Origin: Actinomadura madurae
Lineage (GTDB): Bacteria > Actinomycetota > Actinomycetes > Streptosporangiales > Streptosporangiaceae
Direction: 5' to 3'
NCBI RefSeq assembly: GCF_900115095.1
Contig: NZ_FOVH01000002.1
Span: 806,001 to 870,000, forward strand
DNA: 64,000 nt
Positions 20,181 through 29,327 of the stretch are shown here, one piece after another. Each line of letters opens with the position of its first letter. Position 1 is the first letter of the stretch. The position numbers were made by a program, and so were the translations under genes. The notes under the pieces are model-generated. The model did not search any database and was not told where the DNA came from. It saw nothing but the letters and a program-made list of their open reading frames with translations.

Positions 20181-22934
20181 GTGAAACGCCGTGACATGAC
20201 CCGTTCCGCCGGTTTCCGTCCCGTCCTGGTCGCCGTCGCCGCCGTGACGGCGGCGGCCGTCACCGGGCTGCCGGGCACCGCGCAGGCCGCGCTGCGGGCC
20301 GGGCACGCGCCCCTGTCCCCGGCCGGGCTGACCGTGGGGGACCAGGCCCGGCCGCTGAACGTCGAGGGCGCGCCGCTGTTCGGGTGGACGCCCCGTGACC
20401 GGGACCCGGGAGAGGTGCAGAGCGCCTACGAGATCGTCGTGCGGGACCCGTCCGGCAGGACGGTCTGGGACAGCCGGCGCGTCCGGTCGGGCAGCCAGGA
20501 GTACGTGAAGTACGCGGGGTCGGCGCTGGCACCGGAGACGTCCTACACCTGGACGGTCCGTACCTGGGACAGGACGGGAAAGCGCTCTCCGTGGGCGCGG
20601 CCCTCCACCTTCGACACCGGGATCGCCGACGAGGACTGGCAGGCCACCTGGATCCGGCGCACCACCGCGGAGGCCGACGACTACACCCTCGCCCGCAAGG
20701 ACTTCACGGTGGGACGGTCCAAGGTGGTGCGCGCCCGCGTGCACATCGCGGCCGGCCAGCAGTACGCGCTCCACCTGAACGGCGAGACAGTCGACCACGG
20801 CCCCGCCTTCGAATACCCCGACGACGGCTACTACAGGACGGTCGACGTCACGTCCAGGCTGAAGGCCGGGCGGCCGGCGACGATCGGCGCGCTCTACCAC
20901 TGGTACGGGTCGGGGCAGGGACGCCCGAAGGGCGAACCGGGCCTGCTCCTCCGGCTGGTCATCGACCACGCCGACGGGACGCGGCAGGTCGTCGTCACCG
21001 ACGGGTCGTGGAAGGTGGCGCGCGGACCCTGGAAGCAAGCGCCGAAGCGCAACGGCGACGCCGGCGACTACATCGAGGACATCGACGGCACCGCCGCCCG
21101 GCTCGGCTGGGACGAGCCCGGCTACGACGCCTCCTCCTGGGAGGACGCGCAGGCCGTCGGCGCCCATCCGACGCCCGTCTTCAAGCACCTGACCGGCCAG
21201 GAGACCGCGCTCGCCTACCAGACGGTCAAGCCTGCGAAGGTCACGCGGCTGGAGTCGGGGGCGCTGGTCGCCGACTTCGGGAAGGTGATCCCGGCCGTGC
21301 CCGTGGTGCGGTTCCGCGACGGCGCCGCCGGACGGCACGTCGGCATGCACGCCTCCTACGTGCTCAACGCCGACGGGACGGTCTCCCGGTCCAAAGACGA
21401 CAACCAGGACACCGACCTCGGCTTCGGCTACACCCAGCGCGACGGCGACCAGACGTTCCGGCCGCTGACCTACGTCGGGTTCCGCTACCTGGAGATCGCG
21501 CCCGGCTCCGGCGCGGAGGCGGGCGACATCTCCGCGGTCGTCCAGCACAACGAGGTGACGCGCGAGGGCGGCCTCCGCACGTCGAACGCGGGCGTGAACG
21601 CGGTCTACGACCTCATGGCGCGGTCGGCGCTGTACGGGTCGCAGACCCAGTTCGTCGACACGCCCACCCGGGAGAAGGGCCAGTTCCTCGGCGACTCGGT
21701 CGACACCTCGAAGGCGATGATGGGCGCCTACGGGGAGCGGCGGCTGAGCCGGCAGGCGATCCGCGAGTTCATGGCGTCGCAGGCGCGGTACTGGCCGGAC
21801 GGCCGCCTCAACGCCGTCTACCCGAACGGCGACGGCAAGCGCGACATCCCCGACTACACCGAGATGTTCCCCGGCTGGGTGTGGGACTACTACGAGCAGT
21901 CCGGCGACGCGTCCACGCTGGCGGAGGCGTACCCGGTGATGACCGCGGTCGCCGGCTACGTCCGCCGCTACATCGACGAGGGGACGGGCCTCGTCACCAA
22001 CCTGGAGGGCGGCTCCGGGCAGTACCAGTACGGCATCATCGACTGGCCCGCCACCATGCGCTACGGGCACGACATGGACACCGCCGCCCGGACCGTCGTC
22101 AACGTCCTCGGCGTGGACGTCCTGAACGCCACCGCCCGCGCCGCCGAGACGCTCGGCAAGAGCGGTGACGCGGCCGCCCTGCGCAGGGACGCCGGCGTCC
22201 TCACCGGCAACATCAACGCCCGGCTCCGGCGTCCCGACGGCGTCTACATCGACGGCCTGAAGAGCGACGGCGCCCAGAGCACGCACGCCTCCCAGATCGC
22301 CAACGCCTACGCGCTCGCCTACGGCGTCGCACCCGCCGGCGCCCGCGACAAGGTCGAGTCGTACATCGCCGGGCTCGGGCTGCAGATGGGGCCGATGACC
22401 GCGCACCGCCTGCTGGAGGCGCTCGCCGACCGGCCGCGGGACGTCGTCGCCCGCCTCACCGATACGAAGGGGCCCGGCTGGGGCAACATCCTCGCGCGGG
22501 GCGGCACGTTCACGTGGGAGTCGTGGGACGCGCCCGAGACCGGGCAGAGCTTCTCCCATCCGTGGGGCGCCACGTCGCTCGTGGAGGTGCAGCGCACCCT
22601 GCTCGGCGTCACCGTGACGGCCCCGGCGTCGGCCGCCGTCCGGATCAAGCCGCCGCTGACCGGGCTGGACCGCGCGTCCGGCACCGTCCCGCTGCAGCGC
22701 GGCGACGTCGGCGTCACCTGGACGCGGGCCGGGCACGGCTTCGCCCTGTCCGTGGACGTCCCGGTCAACGTCCGCGCCGAGATCCACGTCCCGGCCCGGT
22801 CCGCCCGCGACGTGCGCGTGTCCGGACCCCGCGGTCAGGAGCGGGGCGGTGCCCGCCTCATCGGGATGAAGGACGGCTACGCCGTCTTCGAAGCCGGCTC
22901 CGGCCACCTCACCTTCCGCTCTGACCACCTCTGA
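20181..22934 (+). CDS. secreted GH78-type alpha-L-rhamnosidase
   Basis: This 917-residue product starts at GTG 20181, chosen because TGGAGG lies 9 nt upstream and the resulting n-region MKRRDMTRSAG leads straight into a Sec core ending near AQA. The N-terminal Ig-like domain (FGWTPRDRDP, YEIVVRDPSG, YTWTVRTWDR) lacks any large insert. After the jelly-roll (VRARVHIAAGQQYALHLNGE) the barrel carries DTPTREKGQFLGD near 491 and TFTWESWDAP near 776, so both catalytic regions are kept in a variant form. The acid loop resembles that of the 26136 gene more than the CPxREKLGW type. It is shorter than its neighbours and may prefer a different linkage or aglycone. Confidence 0.92.
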   Translation: MKRRDMTRSAGFRPVLVAVAAVTAAAVTGLPGTAQAALRAGHAPLSPAGLTVGDQARPLNVEGAPLFGWTPRDRDPGEVQSAYEIVVRDPSGRTVWDSRRVRSGSQEYVKYAGSALAPETSYTWTVRTWDRTGKRSPWARPSTFDTGIADEDWQATWIRRTTAEADDYTLARKDFTVGRSKVVRARVHIAAGQQYALHLNGETVDHGPAFEYPDDGYYRTVDVTSRLKAGRPATIGALYHWYGSGQGRPKGEPGLLLRLVIDHADGTRQVVVTDGSWKVARGPWKQAPKRNGDAGDYIEDIDGTAARLGWDEPGYDASSWEDAQAVGAHPTPVFKHLTGQETALAYQTVKPAKVTRLESGALVADFGKVIPAVPVVRFRDGAAGRHVGMHASYVLNADGTVSRSKDDNQDTDLGFGYTQRDGDQTFRPLTYVGFRYLEIAPGSGAEAGDISAVVQHNEVTREGGLRTSNAGVNAVYDLMARSALYGSQTQFVDTPTREKGQFLGDSVDTSKAMMGAYGERRLSRQAIREFMASQARYWPDGRLNAVYPNGDGKRDIPDYTEMFPGWVWDYYEQSGDASTLAEAYPVMTAVAGYVRRYIDEGTGLVTNLEGGSGQYQYGIIDWPATMRYGHDMDTAARTVVNVLGVDVLNATARAAETLGKSGDAAALRRDAGVLTGNINARLRRPDGVYIDGLKSDGAQSTHASQIANAYALAYGVAPAGARDKVESYIAGLGLQMGPMTAHRLLEALADRPRDVVARLTDTKGPGWGNILARGGTFTWESWDAPETGQSFSHPWGATSLVEVQRTLLGVTVTAPASAAVRIKPPLTGLDRASGTVPLQRGDVGVTWTRAGHGFALSVDVPVNVRAEIHVPARSARDVRVSGPRGQERGGARLIGMKDGYAVFEAGSGHLTFRSDHL

Positions 22935-22944
22935 GGAGCCACCT

Positions 22945-25900
22945 ATGACCGAACTGTCGAGAAGAAGGTTCGTCCAGGCGGGCGGGGTCGCCGCGGCGGC
23001 GGTCACGGCGAGCGGCGCCGTCGCCTCGCCCGCGTCGGCCGCCCCCGCGGCGGGCGGGGCCCGGACGCTGCGCCCCGCCGACCTGCGGGTCGACCACCTG
23101 CGGTCCCCCCTCGGGATCGACGCCACGAAGCCGACCCTGAGCTGGCGGTTCGCCGCCGGGCCGCGCAACGCCGTCCAGTCCGCCTACCAGGTGCGGGTCG
23201 CGACCACGGACGCCCGGTTGGGCCGGCCCGACCTGTGGGACTCCGGCAAGGTCGCCGGCGGCGCCGTGTCGGCCGTGTACGCGGGACGCGCGCTGAAGTC
23301 CCGGGAGCGGGCGTCCTGGCAGGTCCGGGTGTGGGACGGGCAGGGCCGCGCGTCCGCGTGGAGCGAGCCGTCCCACTTCGAGATGGGCCTGCTCGGAGCC
23401 GCCGACTGGACGGCCCGGTGGATCGGGAACCCCGCGTGGTCGTCCGACCCGGAGCCGGCACCGGCCACGGTCGCGTTCCCCGCCCGTTCCGCCCGGTACG
23501 TGCGGCTGAACGTGACCCGGCTCGGGCTGCCGCTCCAGGAGGGCTGGCCGTACAAGGTGTCGCGGCTCCAGCTCGCCGAGGTCCAGGTGCAGGACGGGAC
23601 GTCCGGCGCGAACCTGGCGTCGAAGGCGCCCGTCACCGCGTCGGAGAGCTACACCGTCCCCGGCCAGTGGGAGCCGAAGGCCGTCACGGACGGGTCGCTC
23701 ACCAGCGACGCCGCCCCGTTCGGCTACACGAGCCTGGAGCGCAAGGACCAGGCCCTCACGGAGCCCATCTGGATCCAGATCGACCTGGGGCAGGAACAGC
23801 GGTTCGACCGGATCCTGCTGTACCCGCGGACGGACGCGACGACCGACGACGGGAGGACGGCCAACTTCCCGGAGGACTTCACCGTCCAGACGTCCACCGA
23901 CGGGCAGGCCTTCGACACGGCCGCCACGGTCACGGGCCAGGAGGCGCCTCCGCCGCTGCACCGGCAGCCCGAAGCGCTTCCGGTCTTCGCCCGCGAGTTC
24001 AAGGTGAGCAAGCGCGTCCGCACGGCACGCCTCTACGCCACCGCCCTCGGCGTCCTGGACGTCACCGTGAACGGGCGCCCGGTCAGTGACGCCGTCCTGG
24101 AACCGCCCTACAGCGCGTACAAGGAACGGCTGGTCTACTCGACCTATGACGTGACCGAGCTGCTGCATCACGGCGGCAACACCGTTCAGGCGGAGCTCGG
24201 CACCGGGATGGCGCACGTGCCCCCGACGCCCGGCCGCTACGAGAAGCTGACCCGGTCGGACGGCAAGCCCGCGTTCCTCGGCCAACTGGAGATCACCTAC
24301 ACCGACGGGTCGCGCGACGTCATCGCGTCCGGCGCCTCCTGGCGCACGGCCCTCGGCGCCACCACGTTCACCAACTGGTACGGCGGCGAGGACCACGACG
24401 CCCGCCGCACGCCGCGGGACTGGACGGACGCGATCGCGGTCGCGTCGCCCACCGCGCGGCTCGCCGCCCGCACGGCACCGCCGATCGTCCCCGTCGCCAC
24501 CCTGCGCACGAAGAAGATCACGGAGCCGAAGGACGGCGTGTACGTCGTCGACCTCGGCACCAACATCGCCGGCTGGCCGCGGCTGCGCGTCAGCGGGCCC
24601 GCCGGGACGAAGGTGACGATGCGCCCCGGCGAGCTGCTCAACGACGACGGGACGGTCAGCCAGCACACCACCGGCTCGCCCATCTGGGACACCTACACGC
24701 TGTCCGGCAAGGGCGTCGAGACCTGGCATCCGCGGTTCGTCTACCACGGGTTCCGCTACCTGCAGCTCGAAGGGCTGCCGTCGGCGCCGGACGACGGCAC
24801 GGTCACCGGGATCGTGCTGCGCGCCGCCAACGAGAAGGCGGGCTCGTTCACCAGCTCGCACGGGCTCCTCAACGACATCCACAAGATCATCGACCGGGCC
24901 GTGCAGAGCAACATGTACTCCGTCCTCACCGACTGCCCGCACCGGGAGAAGCTCGGCTGGCTGGAGCAGGCCAACCTGGTGTTCCCCGCCGTCGCCCGCA
25001 ACTACGACGTCGACGCCTACTACGGCGCGATCGTCCGCGACATCGCCGAGGCCCAGACGCCGGACGGGCTCGTCCCCGACATCGCCCCCGAGTTCACGGT
25101 GTTCTCCGGCGGCTTCAGGGACGACCCCAACTGGGGCAACGTCATCGTGTTCGCGCCCTGGCAGATGTACCGCGCGTACGGGGACGTGGCGACGCTGCGC
25201 ACCTACTACCCGAACATGGTCCGCTACGTGGACTACCTGTCCGCCAAGGCGGACGGGCACCTCCTCGACTACGGCCTCGGCGACTGGATCGCCTTCGACA
25301 CCAGCACCCCGAAGGGCGTCACCGCCACGTTCGGCTACCACCGTGCCGTGTCCGCCCTCGCCCGGATCGCCAAGGTCATCGGGGAGGACGCGGACGCGGC
25401 GAAGTACGAGGCGCTGGCCGGGGACATCGGAGCGGCGTTCAACGCCGAGTACGCCACCGGCGACACCTACGGCTCGGGCAGCCAGGCGTGCGACGCGTTC
25501 GCCCTCGACATGGGCGTCGTCCCGGACGGGAAGAGGGACGCCGTCCTCGCGCACCTCGTGCACGCCATCGAGGCGAAGGGCTACCACCTGACCGTCGGCG
25601 AGATCGCCCTGCCGTCGGTGTTCCACGTCCTGTCCGCGGCCGGGCGCGACGACGTGATCCACGCGTTCGCCACGCAGACCGGCAACCCCAGCTACGGCTA
25701 CCAGGTCGTCCACGGCGCGACGTCGCTGACCGAGAACTGGGACGGGCCCACGTCCGGCAACTCCCAGAACCACTTCATGCTCGGCGCGATCGACGAGTGG
25801 TTCCACGCCGGGCTCGCCGGCCTCGGCCAGACGGGCGACTCGATCGCCTTCGAGACGCTCCTCGTCCGTCCCGCCGTCGTCGGCGACGTCACCCGCGCCG

Positions 25901-26139
25901 CCGCCACCTACCGGACGCCGCGCGGGGAGGCCGCGACGTCCTGGCGCCGCACCGGGAAGAAGGTGCGCCTGGACGTCACCGTCCCGCCCGGCACCACGGC
26001 GCGGGTCGAGTTCCCGCTCCTCGGCGGGACGGCGAGGCCGAAGGCGCCGCGGGACGCCCGGTGGGTCGGCGTCGAGGACGGCCGCGCCGTCTTCGAGGTC
26101 GGCTCCGGCGACTGGGCGTTCGAGGGGAGCGGCTCGTGA
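22945..26139 (+). CDS. Tat-exported alpha-L-rhamnosidase, GH78, with discoidin insert
   Basis: This 1064-residue product has the twin-arginine signal SRRRFVQAGG followed by an Ala-rich core, so export through Tat is predicted. The Ig-like domain comes first, then a discoidin-type insert near 170-350. The jelly-roll and barrel follow, with DCPHREKLGWLEQ near 662 and TSLTENWDG near 927, and a C-terminal beta-sandwich ends in EVGSGDWAF. The sequence is nearly collinear with the Sec-type enzyme at 12449 up to that enzyme's C-terminal extension, so the pair arose by duplication with a change of export route. GAGGAG precedes the ATG. Its stop overlaps the next gene's GTG start. Confidence 0.95.
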   Translation: MTELSRRRFVQAGGVAAAAVTASGAVASPASAAPAAGGARTLRPADLRVDHLRSPLGIDATKPTLSWRFAAGPRNAVQSAYQVRVATTDARLGRPDLWDSGKVAGGAVSAVYAGRALKSRERASWQVRVWDGQGRASAWSEPSHFEMGLLGAADWTARWIGNPAWSSDPEPAPATVAFPARSARYVRLNVTRLGLPLQEGWPYKVSRLQLAEVQVQDGTSGANLASKAPVTASESYTVPGQWEPKAVTDGSLTSDAAPFGYTSLERKDQALTEPIWIQIDLGQEQRFDRILLYPRTDATTDDGRTANFPEDFTVQTSTDGQAFDTAATVTGQEAPPPLHRQPEALPVFAREFKVSKRVRTARLYATALGVLDVTVNGRPVSDAVLEPPYSAYKERLVYSTYDVTELLHHGGNTVQAELGTGMAHVPPTPGRYEKLTRSDGKPAFLGQLEITYTDGSRDVIASGASWRTALGATTFTNWYGGEDHDARRTPRDWTDAIAVASPTARLAARTAPPIVPVATLRTKKITEPKDGVYVVDLGTNIAGWPRLRVSGPAGTKVTMRPGELLNDDGTVSQHTTGSPIWDTYTLSGKGVETWHPRFVYHGFRYLQLEGLPSAPDDGTVTGIVLRAANEKAGSFTSSHGLLNDIHKIIDRAVQSNMYSVLTDCPHREKLGWLEQANLVFPAVARNYDVDAYYGAIVRDIAEAQTPDGLVPDIAPEFTVFSGGFRDDPNWGNVIVFAPWQMYRAYGDVATLRTYYPNMVRYVDYLSAKADGHLLDYGLGDWIAFDTSTPKGVTATFGYHRAVSALARIAKVIGEDADAAKYEALAGDIGAAFNAEYATGDTYGSGSQACDAFALDMGVVPDGKRDAVLAHLVHAIEAKGYHLTVGEIALPSVFHVLSAAGRDDVIHAFATQTGNPSYGYQVVHGATSLTENWDGPTSGNSQNHFMLGAIDEWFHAGLAGLGQTGDSIAFETLLVRPAVVGDVTRAAATYRTPRGEAATSWRRTGKKVRLDVTVPPGTTARVEFPLLGGTARPKAPRDARWVGVEDGRAVFEVGSGDWAFEGSGS

Positions 26140-29100
26140 GCGGAGGGATGAGCCGGCGGCGCTTCCTGGGGGCGTCGGCGGCCGGTGTGACGGGCGCGGT
26201 CGTCCTCGGCGACGCCGGCCCGGCCTCGGCGGCGTCCCCGGCGGCGTCTCCGGCGCGGGGGCGGACACCGTCCGGGCTGCTCACGTCCCTGCTGCCCGCC
26301 GGGCTCGGCGTCACGGCGACCGGGCCCAGGCTGAGCTGGCAGGTCGCCGATCTCGGACCCGGCACGAGGCAGACGCACTACCAGGTCCAGTTCGCCACCA
26401 CTCCCGCCCGGCTGGAGCGCGGGCCGCGCCTGTGGGACAGCGGCCGGGTCGCGTCCGCCCGATCGGTCGCCGTGCCGTACGGCGGCCCGGCGCTGGAACC
26501 GCAGACCGCCTACTGGTGGCGCGTCCGGACGTTCGACGGGCACCGCTCGTCCCGCTGGTCCGAGCCCGCCCTGCTGGCCACGGGCGTCGGCGCGTGGACG
26601 GCCGAGCCGATCTGGACCCCGGCCGCGCCGGCTCCGGGCGACGGCGTCCTCAAGGCCCGGGTGCAGATCACCTCTGTCGCGGCGAGCCTGTGGTTCCGGG
26701 CGTCCGGGACGAGCGCCAACTACCTCTGGCAGCTCCGCGCGGGATCGCCGGGCGTGCTGAAGAAGCACGTGTGCGTCGACGGCGCCTACCGGGTGCTGGA
26801 GGAGAAGCGGCTCTCCACTCCCGTCGAGACGGGCCGCTGGTACGACGTGACCGTCTCGATGACGGGCGCGACGTTCCGGACGTCCATCGACGGCGCCGAG
26901 GTCGACACCACCACCGACGCCACGCACCGGACGGGCACGGTCGGGATGCGCAACGGCTCCACCGAGGCGAACGCCTGGGACCGCGTCACCTTCACCGCCC
27001 CGGACGGCACGGCGATCGTCGACGAGGACTTCACCGGCGGCCGCGGCACCTTCGGCGCCGGCACGGTCGCCGGGGGCGTCCTGACGCTCGGCAAGGGGCA
27101 GTCGACGCTGTCGTCGGCGGGCTCGGCGGACGACGACTGGGCCCTGCTCCGCACCGAGTTCACGCTGGAGCGGAAGCGGATCATCGCCGCCGTGCTCCAC
27201 GTCTGCGCGCAGTCGCCCGCGCCCATCCGCCAGTACCCGGCCAAGATCTGGGTGAACGGCGAGGTGGCCGGGTTCGCGTCCATGCGCGGCGGGGCCGGGG
27301 CCCCGCGCTACCACTCGTTCGACGTGACGGGCGCGCTGAGGCCGGGACGGCGCAACGCCCTCGCGGCGCTCGCCTTCACCACCGTGGACAAGCGGTTCCT
27401 CGCCCAGCTCGCCGTCACCTACGCCGACGGCACGACCACCGTCGTCGGCAGCGGCCGGTCGTGGAGGGCGCGCCGCCAGGCCGGGCTGCTCCGCGACGGC
27501 GGGACGATCGGTTCGAGCTTCTACGTCGGCCCCCAGGAGTACTGGGACCTGCGGCACGAGCCGGCCGGCTGGACGAGCCCCGGCTTCGACGACGCCGACT
27601 GGCGGCCGGCGTCGGCCAGGCCCGCCATCGAGGGGCTCGAACCCGCGCTGGTCGAGCCGGTCGGGCTGCACGACGTCGAGCCCGCGTCGGTCCGGAGGGT
27701 CTCGCCCGGGACCTGGCTCGTCGATCTCGGACGGGAGATCGCGGGCGGCCTGCGCCTGTCGGTGCGCGGCAGGGCCGGGCAGACCGTCGAGGTCCGGCTC
27801 GGCGAGGAACTGAACGCCGACGGGACGGTCAGGTACGCGCTCCGCGCGGGCGTCACCTACCAGGAGACCTGGACGCTGCGAGACGGCCGCCAGACCGTCG
27901 AGCACTGGGGCTACCGGGGATTCCGGTACGCGCAGCTCATCTGCGACGACGACCTCGACCTCTCCCGCGCCGTCACCGGGCGTGCCTGGCGGGCGGCCTG
28001 GCGCGACTCCGACGCGTCGTTCTCCAGCTCCGACCCCGACCTCGACCGCGTGTACGAGATGTGCCGGTACTCGATCGAGGCGACCCGCGGCGACCTCTAC
28101 ACCGACACCCCGACACGCGAACGCGGCCCCTACGAAGGCGACGCGCTCATCAACCAGGCGTCCGAGTACGGCGTGCAGCGTTCCTTCGCGCTGGCGCGGG
28201 CGTCCGACGTCTATCTCGCGCGGAACCACACCTGGCCCACCGAGTACCGGCTGATGAACGTCATGTCGGCCTGGCAGGACTACCTGCACACCGGTGACCC
28301 GGAGCAGCTCGCCGCCGACTACGACATCCTCGCGGCCAAGCACCTGACGGCGTACCTCGGCGACGACGGCCTCGTCCACAAGGACCCCGGCTCGTCCAGC
28401 ACGGATTTCGCCGACCTGGTCGACTGGCCGGTGTCCAACCGGGACGGCTACGTCTTCACCGAGGTCAACACAGTGGTGAACGCCTGCCAGTACGCCGCGT
28501 TCACCGCCATGGCCGACATCGCGGACGTCCTGGGCAAGACCGCCGACGCGCGGACCTGGAGGGGACGCGCCGGCAAGCTGGCCGCCGCGATGCGGGAGAG
28601 ACTGCTCGACGCGTCCAACGGCCGCTTCTTGGACGGCGCGGGCACCACGCACAGCGCGCAGCACGCCACCGCGTACCCCGTCGCGCTCGGCGTGGCCGGG
28701 CCCGGCACGGTCCCCGACCCCGTCGTCCGCGCCCTGGGCAGGACGCTCGCGGACGGCGGCATGAAGGTCAGCGTCTACGGCGCGCAGTTCCTCCTGGACG
28801 CCCTGTTCGCCACCGGCCGGGCCGAGGCGGCGATCGGCCTGATGACGGCCGGCGGCACGAGCTCCTGGCTGCACATGATGGACGACCTCGGCGCGACCAT
28901 CGCCGCCGAGGCCTGGGACCCCTCCCTCAAGCCCAACATGACGTTCTCGCACGCCTGGGGCTCGGCGCCCGCGAACGTCGTCCCGCGCCATGTCCTCGGC
29001 GTGCGGATCACCGCGCCGGGCGCCGCCGAGATCGAGGTCCGGCCGCGCCCCGGCGGCCTGACCCGGATCTCCGGGCGCGTTCCGACGATCCGCGGCCCGG

Positions 29101-29327
29101 TCTCGGTCGCGCTCGACCGGGACCACCGCCACCGCCTGGAGGTGGACGTGCCGCCCAACACCTCGGCCCGGATCGTCGTCGAGCTGGGCGACGACGACCC
29201 GCGCGCCTTCCACGTCACCGGACCCCATGCCCGAGCCCCCCGCGCCACGGGCCGCGACGCCACCGGCCGGCTCCTCACCATCGGCCCGGTCGGCTCCGGC
29301 CGCACATCAGTGATCAGGAGGAGATAG
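26136..29327 (+). CDS. Tat-exported alpha-L-rhamnosidase, GH78, with concanavalin-like insert
   Basis: This 1063-residue product starts at GTG 26136, which overlaps the previous stop (GTGA) and has GAGGGGAG 6 nt upstream. The later ATG 26148 has its purine tract too close. The signal MSRRRFLGASAAG is of Tat type. After the Ig-like domain there is an insert at about 170-310 (VSMTGATFRTSIDGAEVDT, VGMRNGS) that looks like a concanavalin/LamG-like lectin fold, seen in no other enzyme here. The jelly-roll, second beta domain (WLVDLGREIAGGLRLSV) and barrel follow, with DTPTRERGPYEGD near 656 and AEAWDPSLKPN near 923. The gene abuts the next one with no gap. Confidence 0.93.
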   Translation: MSGGMSRRRFLGASAAGVTGAVVLGDAGPASAASPAASPARGRTPSGLLTSLLPAGLGVTATGPRLSWQVADLGPGTRQTHYQVQFATTPARLERGPRLWDSGRVASARSVAVPYGGPALEPQTAYWWRVRTFDGHRSSRWSEPALLATGVGAWTAEPIWTPAAPAPGDGVLKARVQITSVAASLWFRASGTSANYLWQLRAGSPGVLKKHVCVDGAYRVLEEKRLSTPVETGRWYDVTVSMTGATFRTSIDGAEVDTTTDATHRTGTVGMRNGSTEANAWDRVTFTAPDGTAIVDEDFTGGRGTFGAGTVAGGVLTLGKGQSTLSSAGSADDDWALLRTEFTLERKRIIAAVLHVCAQSPAPIRQYPAKIWVNGEVAGFASMRGGAGAPRYHSFDVTGALRPGRRNALAALAFTTVDKRFLAQLAVTYADGTTTVVGSGRSWRARRQAGLLRDGGTIGSSFYVGPQEYWDLRHEPAGWTSPGFDDADWRPASARPAIEGLEPALVEPVGLHDVEPASVRRVSPGTWLVDLGREIAGGLRLSVRGRAGQTVEVRLGEELNADGTVRYALRAGVTYQETWTLRDGRQTVEHWGYRGFRYAQLICDDDLDLSRAVTGRAWRAAWRDSDASFSSSDPDLDRVYEMCRYSIEATRGDLYTDTPTRERGPYEGDALINQASEYGVQRSFALARASDVYLARNHTWPTEYRLMNVMSAWQDYLHTGDPEQLAADYDILAAKHLTAYLGDDGLVHKDPGSSSTDFADLVDWPVSNRDGYVFTEVNTVVNACQYAAFTAMADIADVLGKTADARTWRGRAGKLAAAMRERLLDASNGRFLDGAGTTHSAQHATAYPVALGVAGPGTVPDPVVRALGRTLADGGMKVSVYGAQFLLDALFATGRAEAAIGLMTAGGTSSWLHMMDDLGATIAAEAWDPSLKPNMTFSHAWGSAPANVVPRHVLGVRITAPGAAEIEVRPRPGGLTRISGRVPTIRGPVSVALDRDHRHRLEVDVPPNTSARIVVELGDDDPRAFHVTGPHARAPRATGRDATGRLLTIGPVGSGRTSVIRRR

